A stretch of 64,000 bases of DNA from Phenylobacterium sp. (GTDB taxonomy: Bacteria > Pseudomonadota > Alphaproteobacteria > Caulobacterales > Caulobacteraceae): the NCBI RefSeq assembly GCF_030693625.1, contig NZ_JAUYAF010000002.1:1-64000 (forward strand), read 5' to 3'. A program made the position numbers and the translations under genes. Under the pieces are notes generated by a model, which did no database searches, was not told the DNA's origin, and was given only the letters and a program-made list of their open reading frames with translations. Shown one piece after another: positions 49,180 to 58,605 of this stretch. The stretch's first letter is position 1; every line of letters starts with the position of its first letter.

Positions 49180-51635
49180 GCAGGTTCGAACTCCAGGCGG
49201 CGGCTAAGCGGGTTGAACTCTTCGGTGTGACGGCCCGCCACTCGCTCCGCCCAGGGATCGATGCGGGAGAAGCGCTGCGAATAGGAGAAGCGGTCGTAGA
49301 GCGCCCGGCGGTTGTCAGGGTCGGCGATCGCCGCCTTGATGCTGTCGAGGCCGACCCGGTCCATCCACTTGTAGATCCGCTCCAGGTACCAGCCCTCCTC
49401 GCGGTAGAGCTGCACCACGGCGCAGATGGTCCACATCGCCTCCTCCTCGGTGGCGACCTTGGTGAGGATCTCGGTTCCGCGGATATGCAGGCCCGCGGCG
49501 CCGCCCACATGGATCTCGTAGCCGCTATCGACGCAGATCACGCCGACGTCCTTGCAGGTGGCCTCGGCGCAGTTGCGAGGACAGCCCGACACTGCGAGCT
49601 TGACCTTGGCGGGGGTCCAGGACCCCCACATGAACTTCTCCAGCCGCATGCCGAGACCGGTGGAGTCCTGGGTCCCGAAGCGGCACCAGTCGGAGCCGAC
49701 GCAGGTCTTCACCGTGCGCAGCCCCTTGGCGTAGGCGTGTCCCGAGACCATGCCCGCCGCATTGAGGTCGGCCCAAACCGCCGGCAGGTCGTCCTTCTTG
49801 ACCCCGAGCAGGTCGATCCGCTGGCCGCCCGTGACCTTGACCGCCGGGATGGCGAACTTGTCGGCCACGTCGGCGATGGCGCGTAGTTCGTCGGGCGTGG
49901 TCATCCCGCCCCACATGCGCGGCACAACGGAATAGGTCCCGTCCTTCTGGATGTTGGCGTGGACGCGCTCGTTGATGAAGCGCGACTGCTTGTCGTCCTG
50001 GTAGTCTCCCGGCCAGGCGCAGATCAGGTAGTAGTTGAGCGCGGGCCGGCAGGAGGCGCAGCCGTCCGGGGTCGTCCATTCCAGGGCCTGGTGGATGGCG
50101 GGCATGGACTTCAGCCGGCCATCGACGATAGCCCGGCGGACCACGTCGTGGGTGTGGCTGGTGCACTTGCACATCGGGGCTGGGCCGGTCTGGACCTGGA
50201 AGCCATCGCCGAGGGTCAGCTTTAGCAGCTTTTCCACCAGCGGGGTGCACGACCCGCACGAGGCCGAGGCCTTGGTGAGCCCGCGCACGGCGTCCAGGGT
50301 GGTGAGCCCCTGGGCGGTGATGGCTCCGGTGATCTGCCCCTTGCACACGCCGTTGCAGCCGCAGACCTCCTGGTCGTCGGACATGGCCGCAACGGCCGCA
50401 CTAGGGTCCAGGCCCGACAGACCCTCCGTGATGGCCTGGCCGAAGATCAGGGTCTCGCGGATGCCGCTGACATCGGCGCCCTGGCGCATGAGGTCGAAGT
50501 ACCAGCCGCCGTCGGCGGCGTCGCCGAACAGCACCGCGCCGGCCACCTTGCCGTTTTCGAGAACGACGCGCTTGTAGACGCCACGACCCGCGTCACGGAA
50601 CACGATGTCCTCGCAACCCTCCCCGCCCGCGAACGCCCCGGCGGAGAAGACGTCCACGCCTGACACCTTCAGCCGGGTCGAGAGCATGGAGCCGCCATAG
50701 GCGCTGCCTTCGTCGCCGGTGAGCGCCGCCGCCAGGGTCTTGCACATGTCCCAGATGGGGGCCACCAGGCCGTAGGCCACGCCCCGGTGTTCGGCGCATT
50801 CCCCCACCGCATAGATGTCCGGATCGTCGGTGCGCATCTGGTCATCGACCACGACGCCGCGCGCCACACCAATGCCGGCGGCCTTGGCGAGCGCCGTATT
50901 GGGCCGGATGCCCACGGCCATGACCAGAACGCTGCAGGGCAGCACCCGGTCGTCCGACAGCTTCAGGCCGCTTACCTTGCCGTCTTCGCCCAGGATGGCT
51001 TCGGACTGGGCCGAGAGCACCGTCTCCACGCCGCGCAGAGCCAGGGCCTCGGTGAGCAGGAAGCCCGCGGCGCTGTCGAGCTGACGCTCCATCAGCACGT
51101 CCATCAGGTGGACGACGGTGGCCTTCATGCCGCGCTTGGCCAGGCCATAGGCGGCCTCCAGGCCCAGCAGGCCCCCGCCGATCACCACGGCCGCGCCACC
51201 AGCGTCGGCGGCGGCGACCATCTGCTCCACGTCATCCAGGTCGCGGAAGGTGACGACGCCCTTCAGGTCAGCGCCCGGGAGCGGCAGGCGGACGGGGTCC
51301 GAGCCGCTGGCCAGGATCAACCGGTCGTAGGGTACCGAAAGACCGCCCTGCGCCGTCACTGTCTTGGTCACCCGGTCGATGCCGGTGACCGCGCGGCCGG
51401 CGTGCAGGGTGATGGCGTTGTCGCGGTACCAAGCCTCGTCATTGATGACGATGTCGTCGAAGGCCTTCTCCCCCGCCAGCACCGGCGAGAGCATGATGCG
51501 GTTGTAGTTCACCCGCGGCTCGGCGCCGAAGATGGTGATCTCGTAGCGATCAGCATCGCGCTTGAGGATGTCCTCCACCACCCGGCACCCCGCCATACCG
51601 TTGCCGATGACGACGAGCTTCTGCTTGGCTTGCAT
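49176..51635 (-). CDS. nirB: Nitrite reductase large subunit, NAD(P)H-dependent
   Basis: An 819-residue flavoprotein. The N-terminal FAD/NAD(P)H oxidoreductase is seen in KLVVIGNGMAGCRVVEDILK and VVIGGGLLGLEAAYGLAKRG; two BFD-like [2Fe-2S] segments follow (VCGCNGVCKGQITGAI, ... CASCRPALNYYLICAWPGDY). The siroheme/[4Fe-4S] reductase has the ligand cysteines in CVGSDWC (C-x5-C) and SGCPRNC (C-x3-C). It reduces nitrite to ammonium by six electrons. ATG 51635 is preferred over the ATG two codons upstream because GAGGG then lies at eight bases. The narK stop is 12 bases upstream. Confidence 0.95.
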   Translation of the reverse strand: MQAKQKLVVIGNGMAGCRVVEDILKRDADRYEITIFGAEPRVNYNRIMLSPVLAGEKAFDDIVINDEAWYRDNAITLHAGRAVTGIDRVTKTVTAQGGLSVPYDRLILASGSDPVRLPLPGADLKGVVTFRDLDDVEQMVAAADAGGAAVVIGGGLLGLEAAYGLAKRGMKATVVHLMDVLMERQLDSAAGFLLTEALALRGVETVLSAQSEAILGEDGKVSGLKLSDDRVLPCSVLVMAVGIRPNTALAKAAGIGVARGVVVDDQMRTDDPDIYAVGECAEHRGVAYGLVAPIWDMCKTLAAALTGDEGSAYGGSMLSTRLKVSGVDVFSAGAFAGGEGCEDIVFRDAGRGVYKRVVLENGKVAGAVLFGDAADGGWYFDLMRQGADVSGIRETLIFGQAITEGLSGLDPSAAVAAMSDDQEVCGCNGVCKGQITGAITAQGLTTLDAVRGLTKASASCGSCTPLVEKLLKLTLGDGFQVQTGPAPMCKCTSHTHDVVRRAIVDGRLKSMPAIHQALEWTTPDGCASCRPALNYYLICAWPGDYQDDKQSRFINERVHANIQKDGTYSVVPRMWGGMTTPDELRAIADVADKFAIPAVKVTGGQRIDLLGVKKDDLPAVWADLNAAGMVSGHAYAKGLRTVKTCVGSDWCRFGTQDSTGLGMRLEKFMWGSWTPAKVKLAVSGCPRNCAEATCKDVGVICVDSGYEIHVGGAAGLHIRGTEILTKVATEEEAMWTICAVVQLYREEGWYLERIYKWMDRVGLDSIKAAIADPDNRRALYDRFSYSQRFSRIDPWAERVAGRHTEEFNPLSRRLEFEPA

Positions 51636-51646
51636 GATCATCACCC

Positions 51647-52870
51647 TCAGACCCGGACCGGAGTGGAGTCGGCGGGCGCCAGGGTCGGCCAGACCGCGCG
51701 CCAGTGGTTCTTCAGGCCGGCCAGCGCCACCAGGGCGAAGACCGCCAGAGCCGCGAAGCCGAGGAAGCCGAACTGGTAGGTCCCGGCCATCTTCTTGGCG
51801 AGGCCAAGGGTGGAGGCCAGATAGAAGCCGCCGATCCCGCCGGTCATGCCGATCAGGCCGGTCATCACCCCGATCTCTTTGCGGAACCGCTGGGGGGCCA
51901 GCTGGAACACCGCCCCGTTGCCGGCGCCCAGAGCCGACATGCAGAGCATCAGGACCGCGAAGGCCAACCAGACATTGGGCATCTGGAAGCTGGCGGTGGC
52001 CAGGCCAAAGGCCGCGAAGCCCAGCACCACGATCAGGGTCCGAACCCCGCCGAACCGGTCGGCCAACGCCCCGCCCACCGGCCGGATGAAGGAGCCCGCG
52101 AAGACGCAGGCGGCGGTGAAGAAGCCGGCCTTCACCGGATCGATGCCATATTCGGAGTTGAAGTAGATGGTGAGCGAGGAGGAGAGGCCCACGAAGCCGC
52201 CGAAGGTGACGCTGTAGAGCAGCATCAGCCACCAGGCGTCGGCCACCTTCAGGACGTCGAGATACTCCGAGAACTTCTTGGGTTCGGGCTGCTCGGGCGC
52301 GTCCTTGGCCATCAGCAGATAGACCACGAAGGCGACGGCCAGCGGTATGATCGCCAGGCCGATGACATTGCTCCAGCCGAAGGTCTTGGCCAGCATCGGC
52401 GCGAACAGGGCCGCCAGGGCGGTGCCCGAGTTGCCGGCGCCGGCGATGCCGAGCGCCAGGCCCTGGTGTTCCTGCGGATACCACCGGCTGGCCAGCGGCA
52501 GGGCCACGGCGAAGGAGGCGCCGGCGACGCCCAGCAGGACGCCCAGAACCAGCACCTGCTGATAGTTGTGCACCCCCAGCAGCCAGGCGGCGCCCAGGCC
52601 GGTGATCACGATGCTCTGGCCGATCAGGCCGGTGCGCTTGGGGCCGATGCGGTCGACCATGACGCCCGCCACCAGCCGCAGCAGCGCGCCCGCCAGCACC
52701 GGAATCGCCACCATCAGGCCCTTCTGGGCGGGATCGAGATTGAAGTCCTTGGCGATGGCCACGCCCAGCGGGCCCAGCAGGACCCAGACCATGAAGCTGA
52801 AGTCGAAATAGAGGAAGGCGGCGAACAGGGTGGGCGTGTGGCCCGACTTGAGGAAGGAGCGGCTCAACAT
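51647..52870 (-). CDS. narK: Nitrate/nitrite transporter, MFS (NarK/NasA type)
   Basis: A 407-residue inner-membrane protein with about 12 TM helices. Nitrate-porter signatures: FMVWVLLGPLGVAIAKDFNL, RLVAGVMVDRIGPKRTGLIG, and glycine-rich segments GIAGAGNSGTALAALFAPML and GLIGMTGGIGGFYLASTLGL, which line the nitrate path in this family. ATG 52870 is chosen because the first TM helix follows at normal distance; GAGG lies nine bases upstream and is inside a stem that could hide it. First structural gene of the nitrate operon. Confidence 0.93.
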   Translation of the reverse strand: MLSRSFLKSGHTPTLFAAFLYFDFSFMVWVLLGPLGVAIAKDFNLDPAQKGLMVAIPVLAGALLRLVAGVMVDRIGPKRTGLIGQSIVITGLGAAWLLGVHNYQQVLVLGVLLGVAGASFAVALPLASRWYPQEHQGLALGIAGAGNSGTALAALFAPMLAKTFGWSNVIGLAIIPLAVAFVVYLLMAKDAPEQPEPKKFSEYLDVLKVADAWWLMLLYSVTFGGFVGLSSSLTIYFNSEYGIDPVKAGFFTAACVFAGSFIRPVGGALADRFGGVRTLIVVLGFAAFGLATASFQMPNVWLAFAVLMLCMSALGAGNGAVFQLAPQRFRKEIGVMTGLIGMTGGIGGFYLASTLGLAKKMAGTYQFGFLGFAALAVFALVALAGLKNHWRAVWPTLAPADSTPVRV

Positions 52871-53094
52871 GGAACTGAAACCTCGGATGAACGAGAGCGG
52901 CGGCATCGCCGTTGGGGTGACCGCATCCGAGCGGTCGTCTCGATCAGCCGCGAACGTCGTTGTCCGTGGGCCTGTCCTCATGACGCACCGCAACATGACC
53001 GCTGTCAGCCGCGGCGGCGCGATCCCAGGGCGGTTGGGCGGCAGCGCCTATTTCGCAGGCGCCGCAAAATCAACGCTGGTTAAAAACTAGGCGA
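52871..53094 (-). promoter_or_regulatory. Leader of the nitrate operon with two exclusive RNA structures
   Basis: A 224-base leader between nasS and narK. On the transcribed strand, hairpin A is GACCGC-TCGGAT-GCGGTC (52919-52936), with a hexanucleotide loop. Stem B pairs CTCGGATG (52924-52931) with CATCCGAG (52882-52889), covering the GAGG ribosome site of narK. A and B share bases and cannot form together. A small hairpin, CGGCG-ATGC-CGCCG (52898-52911), lies between the arms of B. A further hairpin lies at 53038-53065. NasT-type ANTAR proteins bind hexaloop hairpins in such leaders; here the loop has G at position 4 but U, not A, at position 1. Confidence 0.55.
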
Positions 53095-54150
53095 CTAGCC
53101 GGCGTCGAAGGTCGTGCCGTCAAACAGCGGGGCCGGATTCACAAGGACCGGCGCGCCGAGGCCGGTGGTCCCCAAGGCCTCCAGCGCGAGGGCGGGACGG
53201 TAGACCGAGGCGATCAGGGCTTGGGCGTCCAGGTCCCCGTCGACCTGTTTCCAACGCCGCATCTGGGTGAGGAACCACTGGGCATGCTCCAGGCGCGGAA
53301 CACAGGCCCCCTCGCGGTGGAAGATCAACTCCTCGCCGAGCGCCGGACGAATCGCCTCGGCCGCCGCACCGACATATTCAGGCTGGGCCAGCAGCGCCGC
53401 CAACTCGTCCCTGTTGTCCGCGACATCGCACCAGGCCTGGGCCCGGACCAGGGCCCGCAGCAGGGGCGCAAGACGATCGTCGTCGGCGAACTCCGCCCGC
53501 GCCCCGAGCACCTTGTCGGGGCCCCCTGGCCAGAACTGGGAGGTGCGCAGGGCGACACGGCCCAGGCCGCCCCGGGTCGCCACCGTGTTCCACGGCGCGC
53601 CGACGCACACCCCGTCCACCTGGCCGGTGCGCAGCTGCTCCACCATGCGTGGCGGCGGCGTCACCACCAGCCGCACGTCGCGGTCGAGGTCGACCCCCGC
53701 CTCCGCCAGCCAGTAGCGCAGCGCGTAGTTGTGCATCGAATAGGTGAAGACCACCGCGAAGGTCAGCGGCGGCTCGCCGGCCGCGCGGCGTTGGCCGATG
53801 AAGGCCGCCAGTCCGGCGGCGATCTCCTGCAGGCTCTCGGCCCCGGCCGGGAGGGCCAGGCTCAGTCGGTTGGACAGGGTCACGCCTGCGCCGTTCACCG
53901 CCAGGGCCAGGGGGGCGATCATCGGCGCCACGGGACCCCCGGCGCCGGCCGTGGCCGCCAGGGCCATGGGGGCCAGCATATGGGCGGCGTCGAGGGCGCC
54001 CACCGTGACCTTGTCGCGGATGGTCGCCCAGGAGGCCTCCCGGCTCAGGGTCACATCCAGGCCCTCGCCGGCGAAGAAGCCCTTGGCCTCCGCCGCCACG
54101 AGAGGCGCGCAGTCGGTCAGGGGAATGAACCCCAGGGTCAGGCTGCTCAC
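53095..54150 (-). CDS. nasS: NasS nitrate/nitrite sensor (NrtA-like, cytoplasmic)
   Basis: A 351-residue protein of the NrtA/CmpA substrate-binding family without a signal peptide or lipobox, as expected for NasS. Seen: LTLGFIPLTDCAPLVAAEAK then GFFAGEGLDVTLSREASWA, MHNYALRYWLAEAG, PPPRMVEQLRTGQVDGVCVG, and GAPWNTVA. In the absence of nitrate NasS holds NasT; ligand binding frees NasT. The GTG start 54150 overlaps the nasT stop (GTGA), so the pair is translationally coupled. Confidence 0.92.
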   Translation of the reverse strand: MSSLTLGFIPLTDCAPLVAAEAKGFFAGEGLDVTLSREASWATIRDKVTVGALDAAHMLAPMALAATAGAGGPVAPMIAPLALAVNGAGVTLSNRLSLALPAGAESLQEIAAGLAAFIGQRRAAGEPPLTFAVVFTYSMHNYALRYWLAEAGVDLDRDVRLVVTPPPRMVEQLRTGQVDGVCVGAPWNTVATRGGLGRVALRTSQFWPGGPDKVLGARAEFADDDRLAPLLRALVRAQAWCDVADNRDELAALLAQPEYVGAAAEAIRPALGEELIFHREGACVPRLEHAQWFLTQMRRWKQVDGDLDAQALIASVYRPALALEALGTTGLGAPVLVNPAPLFDGTTFDAG

Positions 54151-54725
54151 GATGCGTCCCCCTTCAGCACGCCCGCGAAGGCCAGCAGATCGGTGGCCAC
54201 CGCACCGAGCGGCCGGCCGGTGTCCATGGCCAGTTTGCGCAGCAGCTTGTAGGCGGCGTCCTCGTCCAGGCCGCGCTCCTTCATCAAGAGACCCTTGGCG
54301 CGGTCCACCACCTTGCGGGACTCCAGGTTGGCCTTGGCCTTGGCCAGGTCCCCGCGCAGCTGCTGCATCAGCGAGAACCGGGTCATGGCCACTTCCAGGA
54401 TCGGCCGCACCCGCGCCGGCGCCAGGCCATCGACGATATAGGCCGCCACCCCGGCCCGGATCGCCTGCTCGGCGAGGCCGGGCTCGGAGCGGTCGGCGAA
54501 CATCACCACCGGGCGCGGATTGGTCTCACCGGCTTCGCGCAGGCTCTCGAGCGTGTCGCGGTCGGCGCTGTCGCAGGCCACCACGATGATGTCAGGTGAG
54601 AAGCTCGCCGCCTCGGCGGCGTCGAACTGGGCGCTCTGGCGCACCTCCAGCGGGTCGACGCCATCCAGCCCCTCGGCCACCAGCGCCGCCCGGGCGGGGT
54701 CGGGATCTATGACAAGAACGCGCAT
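54147..54725 (-). CDS. nasT: NasT antitermination-type regulator (ANTAR domain)
   Basis: A 192-residue RNA-binding regulator. The N-terminal part has a receiver fold (MRVLVIDPDPARAALVAEGL), but at the phospho-acceptor place it reads DIIVVACDSADRD, with Ala where most response regulators have Asp; this fits control by NasS binding rather than phosphorylation. The C-terminal ANTAR helices are clear: AKANLESRKVVDRAKGLLMK then ERGLDEDAAYKLLRKLAMDT. It is expected to act on the leader upstream of narK. It is the first gene of nasT-nasS. Confidence 0.93.
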   Translation of the reverse strand: MRVLVIDPDPARAALVAEGLDGVDPLEVRQSAQFDAAEAASFSPDIIVVACDSADRDTLESLREAGETNPRPVVMFADRSEPGLAEQAIRAGVAAYIVDGLAPARVRPILEVAMTRFSLMQQLRGDLAKAKANLESRKVVDRAKGLLMKERGLDEDAAYKLLRKLAMDTGRPLGAVATDLLAFAGVLKGDAS

Positions 54726-54826
54726 GGGGCTCTGCTAACCGCGAAGCCCGGCCAAGACGCCACCCGTGTCGCGCCAATCGCCCAAGGCGCAGCCGAGACG
54801 CCTGTTTTCAGGGCAAACATCGCAAG

Positions 54827-55390
54827 TCATTTGGGCGCCTTGGGCCGATCGGGCTCGCCCGTCAGGCGATCACGCTCTTGCGGGGTATTGGCGCCTCGCA
54901 GCCGAGGAAGCAGCTCGGGGTCCAGCGCCACCTGGATCAACCCCGCCCGCTCCACGAACCGCCGCAGCGGCCAGTCGGCCTGGGCGTCCCCAGGAACCGC
55001 CGCCAGATCGAGCACCATGGGCAGAGGCTGCGCCTCGAACGCCGCGCCCGGCGCCTCGGCCGCCAGGAGGGGCGCAAGGTCCTCCGGGCGGATCGTCGGC
55101 GCATCGACCGCCAACACCAGCACCCGCCCCACCTGGTCGCCCAACAGAGCCACGCCCGCCAGCACCCCGGCCACCGGCCCGCTCAGCGGCGTGGGATCAG
55201 GCGCCCGGGGCAGGCCGAACTCGCCATCGCCCGCCGACACCACCACCGTGGCCCCCACCGAGCGCGCCAGCTCGGCCACCCGGTCGACGGCGCGGCGGCC
55301 ATCCCACAGCTGCGCGGCCTTGTCCGTCCCCATCCGACGGGACGCCCCGCCAGTCAGGATGATCGCGCCGAGGGTTGGGGGGGTGCTCAT
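54827..55390 (-). CDS. mobA: Molybdenum cofactor guanylyltransferase
   Basis: A 187-residue enzyme attaching GMP to molybdopterin, giving the MGD cofactor that nitrate reductase needs. Motifs: [20 protein letters not shown] (nucleotide-binding), [16 protein letters not shown], and [20 protein letters not shown]. The start ATG 55390 places the LTGG motif near residue 12, as usual. It is upstream of nasT on the same strand with 101 bases between. Confidence 0.9.
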   Translation of the reverse strand: MSTPPTLGAIILTGGASRRMGTDKAAQLWDGRRAVDRVAELARSVGATVVVSAGDGEFGLPRAPDPTPLSGPVAGVLAGVALLGDQVGRVLVLAVDAPTIRPEDLAPLLAAEAPGAAFEAQPLPMVLDLAAVPGDAQADWPLRRFVERAGLIQVALDPELLPRLRGANTPQERDRLTGEPDRPKAPK

Positions 55391-55483
55391 GGGCGGACCG
55401 ATGGAGCGGCCGCGCCCCGAGGTCAACGCCGGAGCCTCAAATCGCGATTGACTGCGAACGGCGCCCGCCCGAGAGAGTTGGCC

Positions 55484-56002
55484 ATGGCGAACCTAGTCCT
55501 CAGCGTAATCGGCAGCGACCGCCCCGGTCTGACCCAGGCCCTGGCGGCCGCCGTGCTCTCGGCCGGCGGAAACTGGCTGGAAAGCCATCTCAGCCGCCTC
55601 GGCGGACTTTATGTCGGCTCCGTGCTGGTGGAGGCCGACGACCTCGAAGCCCTGCGCGCGGCCGTGCAGGCTGTGGACGCCCATGGGCTGGAGGTCCGCA
55701 TCGCGCCTGCTCTCGAGGCCCCGATCGCCGGCGGGGAGGAGGTGCTCTTCGCCCTGGTCGGCCAGGACCGGCTGGGCATCGTGCACCAGGTGACGGCGAT
55801 CCTCAGCCGGCTGGAGGTCAATATCGAGACCTTCGAGACCCGCATCAGCGCCGAGCCCCATTCGGGCGGCGCCCTGTTCCATCTCGACGCCCGCCTGCGC
55901 CTGCCGCCGACCCTGACCGCGCAGGATGTCCAGGCCGCCCTGGAGGCCATCTCGGCCGAGATCATGGTCGATATCAGCCTCGCCCCCGCCACAGCGCGCT
56001 AA
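55484..56002 (+). CDS. ACT-domain protein, GcvR-like
   Basis: A 172-residue protein with two ACT domains: [20 protein letters not shown] and [20 protein letters not shown], each with the small-ligand-binding G-x-DRxG loop. It resembles the glycine-cleavage regulator GcvR. The ATG 55484 follows GAGAGAG. It stands alone between the divergent mobA and convergent sugar-kinase genes. Ligand unknown, probably an amino acid. Confidence 0.85.
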   Translation: MANLVLSVIGSDRPGLTQALAAAVLSAGGNWLESHLSRLGGLYVGSVLVEADDLEALRAAVQAVDAHGLEVRIAPALEAPIAGGEEVLFALVGQDRLGIVHQVTAILSRLEVNIETFETRISAEPHSGGALFHLDARLRLPPTLTAQDVQAALEAISAEIMVDISLAPATAR

Positions 56003-56034
56003 ACCTGATTGCGTTGGATCTGCCCCCGGCGCGT

Positions 56035-56937
56035 CTACCGGCTCGAGGCCTGACGTCGAGCCACGAGCAGGGCGCCTTCCAGGCCGGAATGGTCGAGGGC
56101 CGGGGTCCGCAGGTAGTCGGGCCCTGCGATCATGGGCGCGCCATAGTCGCCCATCGCGGTCTTCAACGCGGCGGCCACCGCGTCCACCAAGCCCGGCGTC
56201 GACATCACCCCGCCCCCCAGCACGATGCAGCGCGGCGACCAGGCGAGGGCCAGACTGGCGCAGAGCTGGGCGAGATAGTCGGCGGCCAGCGCCTTGAGGT
56301 CGGGGCGTTCGGCCAGGGTCTCGCCGGCCGCCAGCCGCCGTCCCAGCGCCGGCCCCGCCGTCAGCCCTTCGGCGCAGTCGGTGTGGAAAGGACAGGCGCT
56401 GGGGGTGGTGTCGTCCAGACGGCGGTGCAGTCGCAGGTGTCCGATTTCCGGATGCAGGGCGCCTTTCAGGGTCCGCCCTTCCAAGCATAGCGCCCCGCCG
56501 ATACCGGAGCCCACGGTGACATAGGCCACGGCGTCCAGGCCCCTCGCCGCGCCGATGGCCTGCTCGGCGATCGCCGCGGCGGCCACATCGGTCTCCACCA
56601 CCACCGGCGCGCCGAGGCGCTGCGCCAGGGCGGCGGCGAGGTTGAAGCCGCTCCAGTGCGGCTTGGGGGTCGGCAGCATCAGACCGCGGTCCGGCGAGGC
56701 GGGATCGACAATCAGGGGTCCGAAGCTGGCCAGGCCAATGGCGGCGAGCGTGTCGCCCGGCCTCAGGTCGGCCTGGATTGCGCCCACCAGGTCGATCACC
56801 GCCTGTTGCGGGGTGGTCGTCGCGAACCGATGGGTCGGGACATCAAGGGCGGCTTGCCGATCTGCGTCCGCCGTCGCCACCCGGCAGAGAATCTTCGTGC
56901 CGCCCGTCTCAATGGCGGCGATCAGGGGGCGGGTCAT
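56035..56937 (-). CDS. ROK-family sugar kinase, fructokinase-like
   Basis: A 300-residue ATP-dependent sugar kinase. N-terminal phosphate motif LIAAIETGGTKILCRV; the ROK signature region AYVTVGSGIGGALCLEGRTL then HPEIGHLRLHR; and zinc ligands in SACPFHTDCAEGL. These match bacterial fructokinases of the ROK type (ScrK/GmuE-like). ATG 56937 is chosen: GGAGG lies five bases upstream and the ETGGTK motif then falls near residue 10. Transcribed alone. Confidence 0.9.
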   Translation of the reverse strand: MTRPLIAAIETGGTKILCRVATADADRQAALDVPTHRFATTTPQQAVIDLVGAIQADLRPGDTLAAIGLASFGPLIVDPASPDRGLMLPTPKPHWSGFNLAAALAQRLGAPVVVETDVAAAAIAEQAIGAARGLDAVAYVTVGSGIGGALCLEGRTLKGALHPEIGHLRLHRRLDDTTPSACPFHTDCAEGLTAGPALGRRLAAGETLAERPDLKALAADYLAQLCASLALAWSPRCIVLGGGVMSTPGLVDAVAAALKTAMGDYGAPMIAGPDYLRTPALDHSGLEGALLVARRQASSR

Positions 56938-57518
56938 GCGGGCCTCCGTGACGGTCACGTGGCAATGACCTCTGCCCGCGATACTCAAGGTCAAAACTTG
57001 GTCGCCCGCGGCCCACGGCGCAATGATCTTTCCACCAAACCGGGCGCTCGCCACGGTCGCGGGCGCAGATGCGAGATGTGGAAGTCGCGCGGCGGTATTC
57101 GGCCGACCCTCGCCGCCCGCGACACAGGCTCACGCTCCCCGTGATAGGTTTTGAGAACCCGCGCCGGTTGAACCCTTCGTCTTGATGGGTTTCACAACTC
57201 AAGTTCGCTGAGCGATTTCTACCCAAACTGAGTACAGGTCTCCGCCGAAGCCGACGCGGCTGGGCTGACGGGCCTAGCTTGGAGGTCCGCGCGACCGGTC
57301 TCCCACGCTTGAATCCAGCGCTATCGCGACTGAATTTCAAATAGAATCCCTTCTGTTGCGAGCCTGGATCCCGACAGCATCGAACATGATCAGCGGGATT
57401 GTCGGTCGCGGCTCTCATGCCGCTTTGCAAAGGTGTAATATTCGCCTTTACTCGGCGAATCTTGAACGCGCGCCGGCGGCCCCACCGAGCGCGCGCCGTG
57501 GTTGAGGAGAACAGGACT
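56938..57518. other. Gene-free region between the ROK kinase and XRE regulator
   Basis: A 581-base divergent intergenic region. Short open frames here lack coding character. The part about 57170-57440 is less GC-rich and probably holds the promoter of the XRE gene. No repeat or structured element was recognised. Confidence 0.4.
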
Positions 57519-57941
57519 GTGCCGGAGCTATCCAACAAGACCCCGGACCCGATGGACGTCGCCCTGGGTGCTGCGGTTCGTATCCGCAGGCGAACGATCG
57601 GCATGTCGCAGGAGGCCCTGGCCGAACAGTGCGGCGTCAGCTTCCAGCAAATTCAAAAATATGAGAACGGCGCGAACCGCATTTCCTTCTCGCGCCTGGT
57701 GCAGATAGCCCGCGCGCTGCGATGCCGCGTCGTGGACCTGATGGACGTCCTAGACACCCCCGGGCACGACGCCGTGGGAGACCTGGACCTGCTGTCGCGC
57801 ATGCGCACGCCAGGCGCCCTGGAACTTCTGGCCGCATTCGAGAAACTGCCGCAGGACGCACGCGCCTCCCTCGTCAGCTTCATGCGCGCCCTTACTGGCC
57901 CGGACGGCAGCCTGCGCAGCAAGCAGAAGGAAATGGCGTAG
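57519..57941 (+). CDS. XRE-family helix-turn-helix regulator
   Basis: A 140-residue DNA-binding protein. The HTH lies at about 12-70: VRIRRRTIGMSQEALAEQCG then VSFQQIQKYENGANRISFSR. The C-terminal part (LELLAAFEKLPQDARASLVS) is helical. It belongs to the short XRE type common in Caulobacterales and rhizobia. The start is GTG 57519 (VPELSNKTPDPM) with GAGGAGA upstream; ATG 57552 is an alternative. Target unknown. Confidence 0.85.
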   Translation: MPELSNKTPDPMDVALGAAVRIRRRTIGMSQEALAEQCGVSFQQIQKYENGANRISFSRLVQIARALRCRVVDLMDVLDTPGHDAVGDLDLLSRMRTPGALELLAAFEKLPQDARASLVSFMRALTGPDGSLRSKQKEMA

Positions 57942-57981
57942 GGACCCTGTCCGACTGACTGATTGTGGCTGGCGAGCCCGA

Positions 57982-58605
57982 TCAGCTCTCGGCCAGAACC
58001 TTGTCGATGACGGCTCTCGCCTCGGGGCCTGCCCAGTCGGCGCCCCCGGCGAGGCGGGCGCGCTCCACCCCATCCTTGCCGAAGATCACCGTGGTGGGCA
58101 TGCCGACGGCCGCTGGCTTGAAGTCGTAGGGGAGCTTCAGCTTGGGATCCCGGTAGAAGACCAGGGGCGCGTGCTTGGCGATGAACAGGCGCGCCTTCTC
58201 GGCGTCCCGCTCCCCATCGACGCTGACGGCCACCACGGCCACCGGCTGACCCTCATAGGCCGCCGCCAGCTTGGCCAGGGTGGGCATCTCGATCACGCAG
58301 GGACCACACCAGGTGGCCCACAGATTGACCACCACGACCTTGCCCTTGAAGTCGGCCAGCCGCACCGGCTTGCCGTCGGCGTCCTGGAAGCTGGTGGCCG
58401 GCGCGGGGCCGGCCTCTGCTGGGAAGATGAGCTTGGCCATCTCGCCCTTGGCGAGACTCTTCAGGCTGGTTGTCTGGCGGGGGTTTATGGATGCCTGCGC
58501 CATGATGTAGACAACCGCCGCGACGCCCAGCAGGGCGACGCCCCAGAGCGCGCCTTTCAGGAGGCCCGATTTGGGCTTCGACGTCTCCTCGGGTGCTTGG
58601 CTCAT
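57982..58605 (-). CDS. tlpA: Thioredoxin-fold protein, TlpA-like
   Basis: A 207-residue membrane-anchored periplasmic thiol-disulfide protein. One TM helix about 18-38 ([20 protein letters not shown]), then a TlpA/ResA domain with the active site [20 protein letters not shown] and the cis-Pro loop [10 protein letters not shown]. Such proteins keep cysteines of cytochrome c or copper proteins reduced. ATG 58605 has GTGGAG eight bases upstream. Its start codon overlaps that of argH on the other strand. Confidence 0.9.
   Translation of the reverse strand: MSQAPEETSKPKSGLLKGALWGVALLGVAAVVYIMAQASINPRQTTSLKSLAKGEMAKLIFPAEAGPAPATSFQDADGKPVRLADFKGKVVVVNLWATWCGPCVIEMPTLAKLAAAYEGQPVAVVAVSVDGERDAEKARLFIAKHAPLVFYRDPKLKLPYDFKPAAVGMPTTVIFGKDGVERARLAGGADWAGPEARAVIDKVLAES

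Noticed and set aside
46621-49230. Long open frame antisense to nirD and nasA (and similar ones opposite other genes)
   Set aside because: In GC-rich DNA the antisense of real genes is often stop-free; composition is low-complexity and no family motifs appear.
53038-53065. Upstream hairpin in the nitrate leader as the first ANTAR hexaloop
   Set aside because: Its loop is seven bases (GCGAAAT on the transcribed strand) and does not fit the A1/G4 hexaloop rule, so it is mentioned only as a hairpin.
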